A DNA stretch of 64,000 nt, taken from assembly GCF_001280505.1 (NCBI RefSeq), contig NZ_LBIO01000028.1:39826-103825 (forward strand). Direction: 5' to 3'. The translations under genes and the position numbers were made by a program. Position 1 is the stretch's first letter, and every line of letters starts with the position of its first letter. The notes under the pieces were generated by a model. It was not told the origin of the DNA and did no database searches. It saw only the letters and a program-made list of their open reading frames with translations. The stretch is from Mangrovimonas sp. TPBH4 (GTDB lineage: Bacteria; Bacteroidota; Bacteroidia; Flavobacteriales; Flavobacteriaceae). This document shows, one piece after another, positions 8,023 through 17,437 of the stretch.

Positions 8023-9024
8023 ATGAATATTTATAGATTATTACAGCTAAATAGAAAGATAAAAAGTCATAGGGTAAAGTTTTTTGGACTTTACCTGTTG
8101 CATAAATTCAATAAGCGGTATTTGGCTGTAAATCTGGACCCTGTTATGGCCTGTAACTTGCGTTGTAAGATGTGCTATTTTACCGATGCCGATTATGTGA
8201 AAACGCTTAAAGGGCAATTTAAGCCGGAGGAATTGAAGGATGTTGCCGAGGCTATTTTTGGAAGGGCCTTGAAGTTGCAGATTGGTTGTGGAACCGAGCC
8301 TACCTTGTATAAAAACCTAGTGGATCTTGTAGTTCTAGGCAAGGAATATAAAGTGCCCTATATTTCCTTGACCACCAATGCCAATTTATTGACGAAGGAA
8401 AAAATTGAGGACCTGTTAAAGGCAGGCTTGAATGAGTTTACAATTTCCTTGCATGGCGTTACCAAGGAAACCTATGAAGGCTTTATGAAAAAGGCCAGTT
8501 ATGAAAAGTTTCACAATGCCTTTAAGGCTTTTGCAAAGCTGAAATCGAAGTATGACTTTAAGGTGCGTATCAATTATACCTTCAACAAGGATAATTTTTA
8601 CGAGTTACAAGAGTTTTTTGAACACTTCGATCCCAAGAGTTTTGATATTCTTCAAATACGGCCGATTCAAAAAATAGGGAATACAGAGTATAACGATTTT
8701 GATATCTCGACTTTGGTTGGGGATTATCCAAGCATCATCCAAAAGATTAAAGAGACCTGCAAAGCCAATCAGATAACCCTTTTGGCACCTGATGCATTAT
8801 CTGTATTGGCAGGCGAGAACCAATCCAGTTTTATTTTCGACTACACATTTTGCTATATTTCCCCTAAGAAATTTTGGAAAGATGGCTTTAATTGGCGGGA
8901 AGTGAGTTTTAATGATTTTTCCCGTGAAATAGGTTGGAGTTCAACTTTGTTGTCCAATGTGTTTAAGTCGAAAAAAACTCTGAAATCCCTCTCCAATAGG
9001 CTTAATTACGAGATAGAGTTTTAA
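8023..9024 (+). CDS. Radical SAM protein of unknown substrate
   Basis: A 333-residue radical SAM enzyme. The cluster motif MACNLRCKMCYF (CX3CX2C) lies near residue 45, followed by GCGTEPTLY and the TTNANLLT strand that bind SAM. The C-terminal part has a lone FCYIS rather than a full SPASM cluster. The open frame extends to a TTG at 8014, but ATG 8023 (MNIYRLLQL) is taken as start. It lies 29 bases after the ferredoxin and runs the same way, so it may be the last gene of the trhO-trhP unit and may use that ferredoxin. Its reaction cannot be named from the sequence. Confidence 0.8.
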   Translation: MNIYRLLQLNRKIKSHRVKFFGLYLLHKFNKRYLAVNLDPVMACNLRCKMCYFTDADYVKTLKGQFKPEELKDVAEAIFGRALKLQIGCGTEPTLYKNLVDLVVLGKEYKVPYISLTTNANLLTKEKIEDLLKAGLNEFTISLHGVTKETYEGFMKKASYEKFHNAFKAFAKLKSKYDFKVRINYTFNKDNFYELQEFFEHFDPKSFDILQIRPIQKIGNTEYNDFDISTLVGDYPSIIQKIKETCKANQITLLAPDALSVLAGENQSSFIFDYTFCYISPKKFWKDGFNWREVSFNDFSREIGWSSTLLSNVFKSKKTLKSLSNRLNYEIEF

Positions 9025-9146
9025 TTAATTCCCAATAAAAACAGTGATGTTTTTATGTCATTAGAATAATCTTATCTTTACATTTTAGAAAACAAATTAT
9101 TAATCTCCATTTGCTAGTCTAGATTAGCAAATTATATATAAAATTT

Positions 9147-10319
9147 ATGGGTTGTAACAGTTGCTCAACTGGTAAGGATGGTCAACCAAAAGGATGCAAG
9201 AACAATGGTACTTGCGGAACCGATAGCTGTAACAAGCTAACGGTTTTTGATTGGTTGTCCAATATGTCGTTGCCCCAGGGGCAGGAGCCTTTTAATGGGG
9301 TTGAGGTGCGTTTTAAAAACGGACGAAAACAATACTATCGAAATACAGAAAATCTATCATTAAATATTGGTGACATTGTCGCTACTCAGGCGCAATCCGG
9401 TCATGATATTGGCATGGTAACGCTTACAGGTGAATTGGTGAGAATCCAAATGAAGCGTAAAAAAATTGATATCAATAAGCATGATGAGGTTCTTAAAATA
9501 TACAGAAAGGCCAATCAAAGAGATATCGATGTGTGGTCTAAAGCTAGGGATAAGGAAGAACCAATGAAGGTTAAGGCAAGACAGTTTGCTATTGACTTAA
9601 AATTAAAAATGAAAATCTCAGATATTGAGTATCAGGGGGATGCTAGTAAAGCGACCTTTTACTATACTGCCGAAGAGCGCGTAGATTTCAGGGAACTTAT
9701 CAAAGTATTTGCTAAGGAGTTCAGAACTCGAATCGAAATGAAGCAAGTTGGATTCCGTCAGGAGGCCGCTAGGCTTGGTGGTATTGGGTCCTGCGGGCGT
9801 GAATTGTGCTGTTCCACTTGGCTGACAGATTTTAGGTCCGTGAGTACTTCTGCAGCTAGGTATCAGCAATTGTCGCTTAATCCACTTAAACTTGCAGGAC
9901 AATGTGGAAAACTGAAGTGTTGTCTTAATTATGAATTGGATGCCTATTTGGATGCCTTAAAGGAGTTTCCGAAAACGGAAATCAAACTATATACCGAGAA
10001 GGGCGTTGCTGTCTGTCAAAAGACCGATATTTTCAAAGGGGTTATGTGGTATGCTTATGAAGGAGAATGGATGAATTGGCATAAACTTACCGTAGCTCAA
10101 GCCAATGAAATCATCGAAAAAAATAAGAAAAAACAAAAGGTTGCCAGTCTTGAGGAATACGCAGCAGAACTGACGGAAGACACTAAAGCAGAGTTTGAAA
10201 ACGTTGTAGGACAAGATAGTTTAACAAGGTTTGATAGTCCAAAACGCAAAAGAAAACGTAAAAATAATAAGAGGAAACCTAGAAGAAACAATAAGTCTCA
10301 AAACAATGCCAAAAAATAG
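9147..10319 (+). CDS. ricT: PSP1-domain protein RicT
   Basis: A 390-residue homologue of the RicT/YaaT protein, in Bacillus part of an iron-sulphur-containing complex that promotes RNase Y maturation of mRNAs. The N-terminus carries a Cys cluster (GCNSCSTG, CKNNGTC, DSC). The PSP1 core (about 90-260) ends in GIGSCGRELCC and GQCGKLKCC, the cysteine pairs conserved in the family. The tail after about 365 is very basic (KRKRKNNKRKPRRN), which suggests RNA contact. It overlaps gldH by 14 bases. The Bacillus role is transferred by homology and is unproven in this phylum. Confidence 0.88.
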   Translation: MGCNSCSTGKDGQPKGCKNNGTCGTDSCNKLTVFDWLSNMSLPQGQEPFNGVEVRFKNGRKQYYRNTENLSLNIGDIVATQAQSGHDIGMVTLTGELVRIQMKRKKIDINKHDEVLKIYRKANQRDIDVWSKARDKEEPMKVKARQFAIDLKLKMKISDIEYQGDASKATFYYTAEERVDFRELIKVFAKEFRTRIEMKQVGFRQEAARLGGIGSCGRELCCSTWLTDFRSVSTSAARYQQLSLNPLKLAGQCGKLKCCLNYELDAYLDALKEFPKTEIKLYTEKGVAVCQKTDIFKGVMWYAYEGEWMNWHKLTVAQANEIIEKNKKKQKVASLEEYAAELTEDTKAEFENVVGQDSLTRFDSPKRKRKRKNNKRKPRRNNKSQNNAKK

Positions 10320-10806
10320 TTATTGGTTAATTCTTTTAATGGGAGTGCTGTACTTGTCATGCGATTCCAACCAAGTTTTCGATGAATACCAAACGGTTCC
10401 CAATAAGTGGCATAAGGATTCGGTTCTTTCTTTTAAGGTAACGCCACCAGATTCGTTGAACAATTACAACTTATTTGTAAACCTTAGAAATACCAGTGCT
10501 TACAAATACAGTAATTTGTTTTTGATTGTAGAAATGGAATATCCCAACGGGAAAACTTCCAAGGATACTTTGGAGTATGTAATGGCCAAACCCAATGGAG
10601 AGTTTTTGGGAACAGGATTTTCCGATGTTAAGGAAAACAAGCTGTGGTACAAAGGGTATGAGAGTCCTTTTGTATTTGACGAATCTGGAGAATATACCAT
10701 CAACATTCAACAGGCCATGAGAGAAAATGGAAAGGTAGAAGGGGTCGAGGAGTTAGAAGGTATTACTGATATTGGTTTTAGAATTGAACAAGCAAACACA
10801 AAATAA
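10306..10806 (+). CDS. gldH: Gliding motility lipoprotein GldH
   Basis: A 166-residue lipoprotein required for gliding and for type IX secretion in Flavobacterium. It begins MPKNSYWLILLMGVLYLSC, a lipoprotein signal, followed by DSNQVFDEYQ, which is characteristic of GldH. The frame is open further upstream, but this ATG gives a proper signal peptide and overlaps the ricT stop by 14 bases. Order ricT-gldH-penicillin-binding protein fits the arrangement I know from flavobacteria. It links the window to a gliding, T9SS-bearing organism. Confidence 0.9.
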   Translation: MPKNSYWLILLMGVLYLSCDSNQVFDEYQTVPNKWHKDSVLSFKVTPPDSLNNYNLFVNLRNTSAYKYSNLFLIVEMEYPNGKTSKDTLEYVMAKPNGEFLGTGFSDVKENKLWYKGYESPFVFDESGEYTINIQQAMRENGKVEGVEELEGITDIGFRIEQANTK

Positions 10807-10808
10807 TT

Positions 10809-13142
10809 ATGGCAAAAAAGGGAACAAAGAATAAACAGGCAACACCTGATTTTTCCAAATACATTCGTTGGTTTTGGATCACCTTTACGGGAGGGTTGCT
10901 CTTTGTGATTCTATTGTTTTTATTGGCCTCTTTTGGGGTATTTGGAGAAATGCCAGATCATACCGAATTGGAAAATCCAAAGAACAATTTGGCTACCGAA
11001 ATCATTTCTTCTGATGGGAAAACCCTAGGTAAATTCTACTATAATGACAACAGGACTCCTGTAGATTATAGTGAGTTGCCTCCTTATTTGGTAGAAGCAC
11101 TTTTGGCAACGGAGGATGCTAGGTTTAGAGAGCATTCTGGGATCGATGGAAGGGGAACGCTAAGAGCTATCGCCAAGCTTGGAAGTGGTGGTGGAGCAAG
11201 TACCATTTCCCAACAGTTGGCGAAACAATTATTCCATGGTGAAGGTTCAAAGAATATTGTGGAGAGAATTCTGCAAAAGATAAAGGAATGGGTAATTGCC
11301 ATTCGTTTGGAGCGTCAGTATACCAAGGAAGAAATCATCGCAATGTACTTCAACATCTATGATTTTGGTAATAATGCCGATGGTATCCGTAGTGCTTCGC
11401 GCATTTACTTTGGAAAGGAACCTTTGGAATTGGATGTTAAGGAGTCTGCCATGTTGGTGGGAATGTTTAAAAACTCGTCACTATACAATCCAAGAAGAAA
11501 CCCAGAGGGAGTTACCAACCGCCGCAATGTAGTGTTAAATCAAATGGTAAAGTATGGCTATTTGGATGAAACTATCAGCGATTCATTGAAGAAGACGGAT
11601 CTAAGCCTTAACTATTCTCCTGAATCCCATAGAGAGGGAATTGCAACTTATTTTAGAGAGTACTTGAAGCAATTCATGAAAGATTGGATTGCTGAAAACC
11701 CTAAGGCAGATGGTGAAAAGTACAGTCTTTACAATGACGGGCTTAAAATATTTACGACTATAGATTCCAGAATGCAGAAATATGCCGAGGATGCGGTGCA
11801 AAAACACATGCCACGATTGCAGGCGGAGTTTGATCACCAAAACACACCGGATCGTAATCCTACGGCGCCTTTCTTGGATTTAAGTCATAGCGAAATTGAT
11901 GCCTTGATGAAACGTTCCATCAGACAGAGTGAGCGTTGGAGGCACATGAAGTACGATCTTAAAAAATCTAATGATGAAATCATAGCGTCTTTCGACGTGC
12001 CAACAGAAATGAAAATTTTCTCTTGGAGTGGAGAAATCGACACTATTATGAAGCCAATCGATTCCATGAGATACTACAAGTCATTTTTGCATACGGGAAT
12101 GATGTCCATGGATCCTGAAACAGGTCACGTAAAGGCTTGGGTTGGGGGTATTAATTACAGGCATTTTCAATACGATCACGTAAAGCAAGGAAAGCGTCAG
12201 GTAGGGTCTACATTTAAGCCCTTTGTATATGCAACGGCCATAGACCAACTGCATTTATCGCCTTGCGATACCTTGCCGAATACACAAATTACTATTGAAG
12301 CCAATAAATTTGGAAATCCAGAACCTTGGACAGCTAAAAACTCTGATGGTAAATATGGGGATTTCATGACCTTAAAACATGCTTTGGCAACCTCTACCAA
12401 TACCGTTACGGCAAGACTGATGGATAAAATTGGACCACAACCTGTCATTGATATGGCTAAAAATTTAGGGGTTGAGGAAGATATTTTACCAGTTCCTGCC
12501 ATTGCTTTGGGAACACCAGATTTAAGTGTATATGAAATGGTGGCAGCATATTCAACCTTTGCGAATAAAGGTGTGTATAACAAACCTGTTATGGTGACGC
12601 GCATCGAAGATAAAAATGGAACTGTGTTGTATCAGTTTACTCCAGAATCTAAAGATGTGTTGAGTGAAGAGGTAGCCTATGTAACCGTGAACTTATTGGA
12701 AGGGGTAACCCATGGAGGGTCTGGTACTCGCTTGAGAACGAAAGGAGCCGACAAATATAATGCTGCTTATCGTGAGATTATCACGGGATATCCATACGAG
12801 TTTACAAATCCAATTGCAGGTAAAACGGGAACTACCCAAAATCAAAGTGATGGTTGGTTTATGGGGATGGTGCCTAACTTGGTAACAGGTGTTTGGGTTG
12901 GTGCCGAAGATAGAGCGGCGCACTTTAAAACCATTACCTATGGACAGGGAGCTGCTATGGCTTTGCCTATTTGGGGACTGTACATGAAGAGCTGTTATGC
13001 CGATGAAGAGTTAGGCGTTTCCAAGGAAGATTTTGAAAGACCTGAAGAGTTGTCCATTCGTGTGGATTGTAACGCGAGTGAGGAAGATGAAGGGGCCGAG
13101 TTGCTTGTGGAAGAAGAGGAGGACCTTGATATCGGATTTTAA
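10809..13142 (+). CDS. pbp1A: Class A penicillin-binding protein (PBP1A type), bifunctional transglycosylase/transpeptidase
   Basis: A 777-residue enzyme that polymerises and cross-links peptidoglycan at the inner membrane. One membrane anchor is at about residues 20-42. The GT51 domain shows EDARFREHSGIDGRG and STISQQLAKQL. The transpeptidase domain shows the SxxK serine in GSTFKP, the SxN triad (STNT) and KTGTT. The C-terminus is strongly acidic (SEEDEGAELLVEEEEDL). It starts two bases after the gldH stop, so it lies in the ricT-gldH operon, which ends at a clear terminator. Confidence 0.95.
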   Translation: MAKKGTKNKQATPDFSKYIRWFWITFTGGLLFVILLFLLASFGVFGEMPDHTELENPKNNLATEIISSDGKTLGKFYYNDNRTPVDYSELPPYLVEALLATEDARFREHSGIDGRGTLRAIAKLGSGGGASTISQQLAKQLFHGEGSKNIVERILQKIKEWVIAIRLERQYTKEEIIAMYFNIYDFGNNADGIRSASRIYFGKEPLELDVKESAMLVGMFKNSSLYNPRRNPEGVTNRRNVVLNQMVKYGYLDETISDSLKKTDLSLNYSPESHREGIATYFREYLKQFMKDWIAENPKADGEKYSLYNDGLKIFTTIDSRMQKYAEDAVQKHMPRLQAEFDHQNTPDRNPTAPFLDLSHSEIDALMKRSIRQSERWRHMKYDLKKSNDEIIASFDVPTEMKIFSWSGEIDTIMKPIDSMRYYKSFLHTGMMSMDPETGHVKAWVGGINYRHFQYDHVKQGKRQVGSTFKPFVYATAIDQLHLSPCDTLPNTQITIEANKFGNPEPWTAKNSDGKYGDFMTLKHALATSTNTVTARLMDKIGPQPVIDMAKNLGVEEDILPVPAIALGTPDLSVYEMVAAYSTFANKGVYNKPVMVTRIEDKNGTVLYQFTPESKDVLSEEVAYVTVNLLEGVTHGGSGTRLRTKGADKYNAAYREIITGYPYEFTNPIAGKTGTTQNQSDGWFMGMVPNLVTGVWVGAEDRAAHFKTITYGQGAAMALPIWGLYMKSCYADEELGVSKEDFERPEELSIRVDCNASEEDEGAELLVEEEEDLDIGF

Positions 13143-13220
13143 TATTTTTGGTATATTGACAGTAAAACATCTGGATTATTGCTGATTAGTAAATATTAAA
13201 TAGAAAATATTATTCTTATC

Positions 13221-13264
13221 AAAAAAACCGAAGTGATTCTTTTTAGAATCGCTTCGGTTTTTTG
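13221..13264 (+). terminator. Terminator of the ricT-gldH-pbp1A operon
   Basis: AAACCGAAGTGATTCT pairs with AGAATCGCTTCGGTTT (one G-T pair) around TTTT, followed by T residues. Confidence 0.88.
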
Positions 13265-13292
13265 TATTTTACCCCTATAAAATTCTTAGCAA

Positions 13293-13994
13293 ATGATTAA
13301 TAAAAAAGTAGCAAATGTTTCGGAAGCACTGGAGGGTGTTTCGGATGATATGACCTTTATGCTCGGTGGTTTCGGACTTTGCGGTATTCCTGAGAATACA
13401 ATTGCAAAGTTGGTGGATATGGGTGTAAAAGGGCTTACGTGTATTTCCAATAACGCCGGGGTTGATGATTTTGGCCTTGGGCTTCTTCTTCAAAAAAAAC
13501 AAATCAGAAAAATGGTGTCCTCTTATGTAGGTGAAAATGACGAGTTCGAGCGTCAGATGTTGAGTGGCGAATTGGAGGTGGAGTTAATTCCTCAAGGAAC
13601 GCTTGCCGAGCGTTGCAGAGCTGCCCAAGCTGGGATTCCTGCTTTTTTTACACCTGCAGGATATGGTACTGAAGTCGCCGAAGGAAAGGAAACCCGTGAA
13701 TTCAATGGTAAGATGCATGTGTTGGAAAATGCTTTTAAAGCCGATTTCTCGTTTGTTAAGGCTTGGAAGGGAGATGAGGCCGGAAACTTAATTTTTAAAG
13801 GAACAGCACGCAATTTTAATCCTGCTATGTGTGGGGCTGCAAATATTACAGTAGCCGAGGTGGAGGAGTTGGTGCCAGTGGGTACTTTAGATCCTAATGA
13901 AATACATATCCCTGGTATTTTTGTACAGCGTATTTTCCAAGGGGAAGTATACGAAAAGAGAATTGAACAACGAACCGTTAGACAAAGAGATTAA
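13293..13994 (+). CDS. scoA: Succinyl-CoA:3-ketoacid CoA-transferase, subunit A
   Basis: The 233-residue alpha subunit of a family I CoA-transferase, which moves CoA between succinate or acetate and 3-oxoacids such as acetoacetate. Typical features are the glycine-rich CoA-binding strand [15 protein letters not shown] near residue 25, [13 protein letters not shown], and the [19 protein letters not shown] loop. It starts 28 bases after a terminator and is followed two bases later by the beta subunit. It may serve leucine or ketone-body breakdown. Confidence 0.92.
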   Translation: MINKKVANVSEALEGVSDDMTFMLGGFGLCGIPENTIAKLVDMGVKGLTCISNNAGVDDFGLGLLLQKKQIRKMVSSYVGENDEFERQMLSGELEVELIPQGTLAERCRAAQAGIPAFFTPAGYGTEVAEGKETREFNGKMHVLENAFKADFSFVKAWKGDEAGNLIFKGTARNFNPAMCGAANITVAEVEELVPVGTLDPNEIHIPGIFVQRIFQGEVYEKRIEQRTVRQRD

Positions 13995-13996
13995 TT

Positions 13997-14650
13997 ATGT
14001 TAGATAAAACAGGAATAGCAAAACGAATTGCCAAAGAAGTTAAGGATGGCTATTACGTGAATCTTGGAATTGGAATTCCAACGTTGGTGGCTAATTATGT
14101 ACGACATGATATCCAAGTAGAATTTCAAAGTGAAAACGGTGTGTTGGGCATGGGGCCTTTTCCTTATGAAGGGGAAGAAGATGCCGATATTATCAATGCG
14201 GGTAAGCAAACAATCACAACATTGCCGGGAGCTAGTTTTTTTGACTCCTCAATGAGTTTTTCCATGATTCGTGGGCAGCATGTAGACCTGACTATTTTGG
14301 GAGCTATGGAGGTAGCTGAAAATGGCGACATTGCCAATTGGAAAATCCCGGGCAAAATGGTAAAAGGTATGGGAGGTGCTATGGACTTGGTAGCCAGTGC
14401 CGAAAATATTATTGTCGCAATGATGCATACCAATAAAGCAGGTGTATCCAAATTGCTTAAAGCATGCACATTACCGCTTACGGGTGTAGGTTGTGTTAAG
14501 AAGATTGTGACTAATCTGGCAGTTATAGAAGTTACCGATAAAGGTTTTAAACTTCTGGAACGTGCACCAGGTGTTTCGGTTGAAGAAATTCAAAATGCAA
14601 CCGAAGGGCATTTAATTGTGGAGGGAGAGATTCCAGAAATGCAATTGTAG
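13997..14650 (+). CDS. scoB: Succinyl-CoA:3-ketoacid CoA-transferase, subunit B
   Basis: The 217-residue beta subunit that carries the catalytic glutamate, visible in QSENGVLGMGP near residue 50. The start GYYVNLGIGIPTLV and the middle GAMEVAENGDIANWKIPG are diagnostic. It is read two bases after subunit A and closed by its own terminator, so the pair forms a two-gene operon. The preferred 3-oxoacid cannot be told from sequence. Confidence 0.93.
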   Translation: MLDKTGIAKRIAKEVKDGYYVNLGIGIPTLVANYVRHDIQVEFQSENGVLGMGPFPYEGEEDADIINAGKQTITTLPGASFFDSSMSFSMIRGQHVDLTILGAMEVAENGDIANWKIPGKMVKGMGGAMDLVASAENIIVAMMHTNKAGVSKLLKACTLPLTGVGCVKKIVTNLAVIEVTDKGFKLLERAPGVSVEEIQNATEGHLIVEGEIPEMQL

Positions 14651-14668
14651 CATTTATAGATGTTTAGA

Positions 14669-14698
14669 GAAGCTACTTTATAAAGTAGCTTTTTTTTG
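14669..14698 (+). terminator. Terminator of scoAB
   Basis: AAGCTACTTTA followed directly by TAAAGTAGCTT and eight T residues, 20 bases after the stop codon of scoB. Confidence 0.88.
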
Positions 14699-14842
14699 AT
14701 ACATACATTAAATTTGTAGGAAAAGTATTTTTTTTTAGGTATAAATGTTAAAAAATAATGCGTTTTGTCGATTTTTAATGTATTTAAACTGATTTTTCAA
14801 AAAAATGTTTCATATTAGCTAAACCAAATCGAGACAAGGTAA

Positions 14843-14933
14843 TTTACCAAGTCTATCATAAACTTAATTTATGATTTGCCCCAAATCTATCATGAATTTA
14901 TGCTTATGGAAAATGTTGCCCCAAATCTACCAA
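14843..14933. repeat. Spaced short repeats in the scoB / ABC-ATPase gap
   Basis: The 378-base gap between two convergent genes holds two exact copies of TTGCCCCAAATCTA, at 14876-14889 and 14916-14929 (40 bases apart), and a diverged third copy at 14843-14858. An open frame from ATG 14900 to TAA 15034 (44 codons, MLMENVAPNL...) spans the last repeat and touches the end of the ABC gene. It has no recognisable features and may be chance. The rest of the gap is very AT-rich and otherwise empty. Confidence 0.5.
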
Positions 14934-15028
14934 GACCTACTTATTTTGAAAACAGGATCCTTCCTGTAATTCAAAATACTTTAAACCTACTTAAAAATAT
15001 TTTTGCCCTAATTAAAAAATTATTCATG

Positions 15029-16720
15029 CTATAACCCTTTCGGGATGGCATGAATTAATTTTTTGGTGTATTCCCTTTTTGGGTTGTTGTAAATTACATC
15101 GGCATCATCCAATTCTTCAATTTGTCCTTTGTTCATCACCAATAACTGATCGGACATATATTTTACGACAGCAAGATCATGAGAAATGAATATATAGGTA
15201 AAGTTATAATTGGACTTCAATTCGTTAAGTAAATTCAGCACTTGTGCTTGCACCGAAATATCCAAGGCAGAAACCGATTCGTCACAAACAATCAATTTGG
15301 GCTGTAAAGCAATGGCTCTGGCAATCCCCACACGTTGACGTTGGCCTCCAGAAAATTCATGCGGGTATTTATAAAAGGATTCTTCTGTCAAGCCTACTTT
15401 TTCCAAAATTTCTAAAACCAATTGCTTTCTTTCCTTGTCTGAATTACCGATGTTATGTACTGTCATGGGTTCCATGATGGCCTTTCCAATAGGCATTCTG
15501 GGATTGAGTGAAGCAAATGGGTCCTGGAAAATAATCTGTATGTCTTTTCTAAGGGCTCTAACCTGTGTCTTAGATAGTTTGTTGATGTCCGTTCCTCTGT
15601 AGAAGATTTCTCCCGAAGAAGCTTTGTCCAATAATAAAATGGCGTTGCTTAAAGTTGATTTTCCGCAGCCGGATTCGCCAACTAGGCCAAGGGTTTCACC
15701 TTCGTAAAGTTGAAAGCTAACATTATTAACAGCTTCAAAGGCTTCAGGTTTTGAAAACCACCCCGATTTTGAAACATAGGTTTTGTTGAGGTTTTTAACT
15801 TCCAATAAGGGCGTCTTGGAGTAAAGCTCTTTATGGAATGCTTTTCGGTCTTCCGAAGAAATGATAGTGTTGTCTATTGAATCATTGATGACATCCTTAA
15901 TAGTTGGCAGCCGTTTAAGCCGAACATCCAAAGATGGCTTGGATTGTAACAGGGCTTTAGTGTAGGTGTCTTTAGGTGCTGTGAATATTTGGGTAGTGTT
16001 GCCTTGTTCCACAATATTTCCCTGATACATTACTAACAATCTATCTGCAATTTCGGAAACTAAGGACAAGTCGTGGGAAATGAAAATAATGCTCATTTTT
16101 TCTTCCTGCTGGAGTTGCTCCAACAAGAGAATAATCTCCTTCTGAACTGTCACGTCCAAGGCGGTTGTAGGTTCGTCCGCAATTAATATTTTGGGTTTGC
16201 AGGCAATGGCCATGGCAATCATTACCCGTTGCTTTTGTCCTCCTGAAATTTCATGAGGATAGGCATCGTAAATGCGTTCTGGGAGCGGTAATTTCACTTT
16301 CTCAAACAATGATAAGGTTTCAGTTTTGGCTTCGGTTTTGGAAAGCGAGGTGTGCTGCAATAAAATTTCCTGAACCTGTTTGCCACATTTCATGGATGGA
16401 TTCAAAGAACTCATAGGTTCCTGGAAAATCATGGCAATCTCATTTCCCCTGATGTCTTGAAACTGTTTTGCAGGGAGGGTTGTAAGATCCAGATCTTGAA
16501 ATAAGATGTGTCCATTGGTAATTTTTGAAATCTTCGCGGGTAATAATCCCATAAGGGCCAATGAAGAAACGGACTTCCCAGATCCCGATTCTCCTACGAT
16601 TCCTAAAATTTCATTCTCAAACAAATCATAACTGATATGATGGATGATTTCCTTTTCGGATTTATTGGATATAAAGGAAATGCTAAGCTCTTTTACAGAT
16701 AAAAGGGGAGGTGTGGCCAT
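15029..16720 (-). CDS. Fused peptide-type ABC transporter ATPase (DppD-DppF like)
   Basis: A 563-residue protein with two complete nucleotide-binding domains. The first has Walker A GESGSGKS (about 41) and signature ISGGQKQR. The second has Walker A GESGCGKS and signature FSGGQRQR. Both belong to the oligopeptide/dipeptide family, and the oligo_HPY-type extensions follow each. It would power import of peptides or similar solutes at the inner membrane. The second Walker B reads CDES instead of the usual DEP. No permease or binding protein is in this window, so its partners are elsewhere. It starts three bases after the exonuclease gene. Confidence 0.9.
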   Translation of the reverse strand: MATPPLLSVKELSISFISNKSEKEIIHHISYDLFENEILGIVGESGSGKSVSSLALMGLLPAKISKITNGHILFQDLDLTTLPAKQFQDIRGNEIAMIFQEPMSSLNPSMKCGKQVQEILLQHTSLSKTEAKTETLSLFEKVKLPLPERIYDAYPHEISGGQKQRVMIAMAIACKPKILIADEPTTALDVTVQKEIILLLEQLQQEEKMSIIFISHDLSLVSEIADRLLVMYQGNIVEQGNTTQIFTAPKDTYTKALLQSKPSLDVRLKRLPTIKDVINDSIDNTIISSEDRKAFHKELYSKTPLLEVKNLNKTYVSKSGWFSKPEAFEAVNNVSFQLYEGETLGLVGESGCGKSTLSNAILLLDKASSGEIFYRGTDINKLSKTQVRALRKDIQIIFQDPFASLNPRMPIGKAIMEPMTVHNIGNSDKERKQLVLEILEKVGLTEESFYKYPHEFSGGQRQRVGIARAIALQPKLIVCDESVSALDISVQAQVLNLLNELKSNYNFTYIFISHDLAVVKYMSDQLLVMNKGQIEELDDADVIYNNPKREYTKKLIHAIPKGL

Positions 16721-16723
16721 GTG

Positions 16724-17437
16724 CTAAACACTAATAATTTCATTGTCATGTAACAGTTCGTCGCCTCGCAGTCTTAAAAATATTTGGGCAACGGCCACCG
16801 TGTCTTTTTCGCAATAGGTGACAATCCTGTCAATATCATTTTCTTCGTAATACACTCTTCTCACTTCGCTACCATCAATATCATCTTTTGGCGATGGAAT
16901 ACCGAGAACATTGGTGAGTAGCTTAAGAGAGGTAAAATGTTTGTAATCTCCAAATTTCCACAATTCCAAAGTGTCCAAATGAGGCACTTCCCAAGGCTTT
17001 TTGCCAAAAAGGTTGAGTTTGTATGGCAATTCTATGTTATGGATGATCATACGTCGCGCAATGTATGGAAAATCAAATTCCTTACCATTGTGGGCACACA
17101 ATACATGTTTAGCCTGTCCAAAATGAGTGGTCAATAAGTTCTTGAAGTCCTGAAGAATTTTAATTTCATCACCAAAAAATGAGGTGACCCGAAACTGTCT
17201 CATATCGCCCTGAAAACTAAAATAACCCACGGAAATACAGACAATTTTCCCGAATTCGGCCCAAATACCTGCACGTTCATAGAATTCTTCGGCGGTATAT
17301 TCGTCCCGTCTTTGGTATTGCGATTTGGCATCCCATAAATATTGTTTGGTGGTATCCAAATCTGAAAAATGTTCTGTTTCCGGAACGGTTTCAATGTCTA
17401 AAAATAAGATGTTTTCCAGTGGCAGTTTAGAGATCAT
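16724..17437 (-). CDS. Predicted 3'-5' exonuclease (DnaQ-like, PolB-exonuclease type)
   Basis: A 237-residue DEDD-superfamily nuclease. ExoI motif FLDIETVPE is at about residues 12-20, ExoII is CAHNGKEFDFPYIARRM near 114-130, and ExoIII is YCEKDTVAVAQIF near 210. The form matches the family annotated as predicted PolB-like 3'-5' exonuclease. It overlaps the serine hydrolase gene by 11 bases. Sharing an operon with a DNA alkyltransferase two genes upstream would suit a role in DNA or RNA repair, but the substrate is unknown. Confidence 0.82.
   Translation of the reverse strand: MISKLPLENILFLDIETVPETEHFSDLDTTKQYLWDAKSQYQRRDEYTAEEFYERAGIWAEFGKIVCISVGYFSFQGDMRQFRVTSFFGDEIKILQDFKNLLTTHFGQAKHVLCAHNGKEFDFPYIARRMIIHNIELPYKLNLFGKKPWEVPHLDTLELWKFGDYKHFTSLKLLTNVLGIPSPKDDIDGSEVRRVYYEENDIDRIVTYCEKDTVAVAQIFLRLRGDELLHDNEIISV

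Noticed and set aside
12197..12604. A 135-codon reverse frame within the penicillin-binding protein gene
   Set aside because: It is a shadow of the transpeptidase domain.
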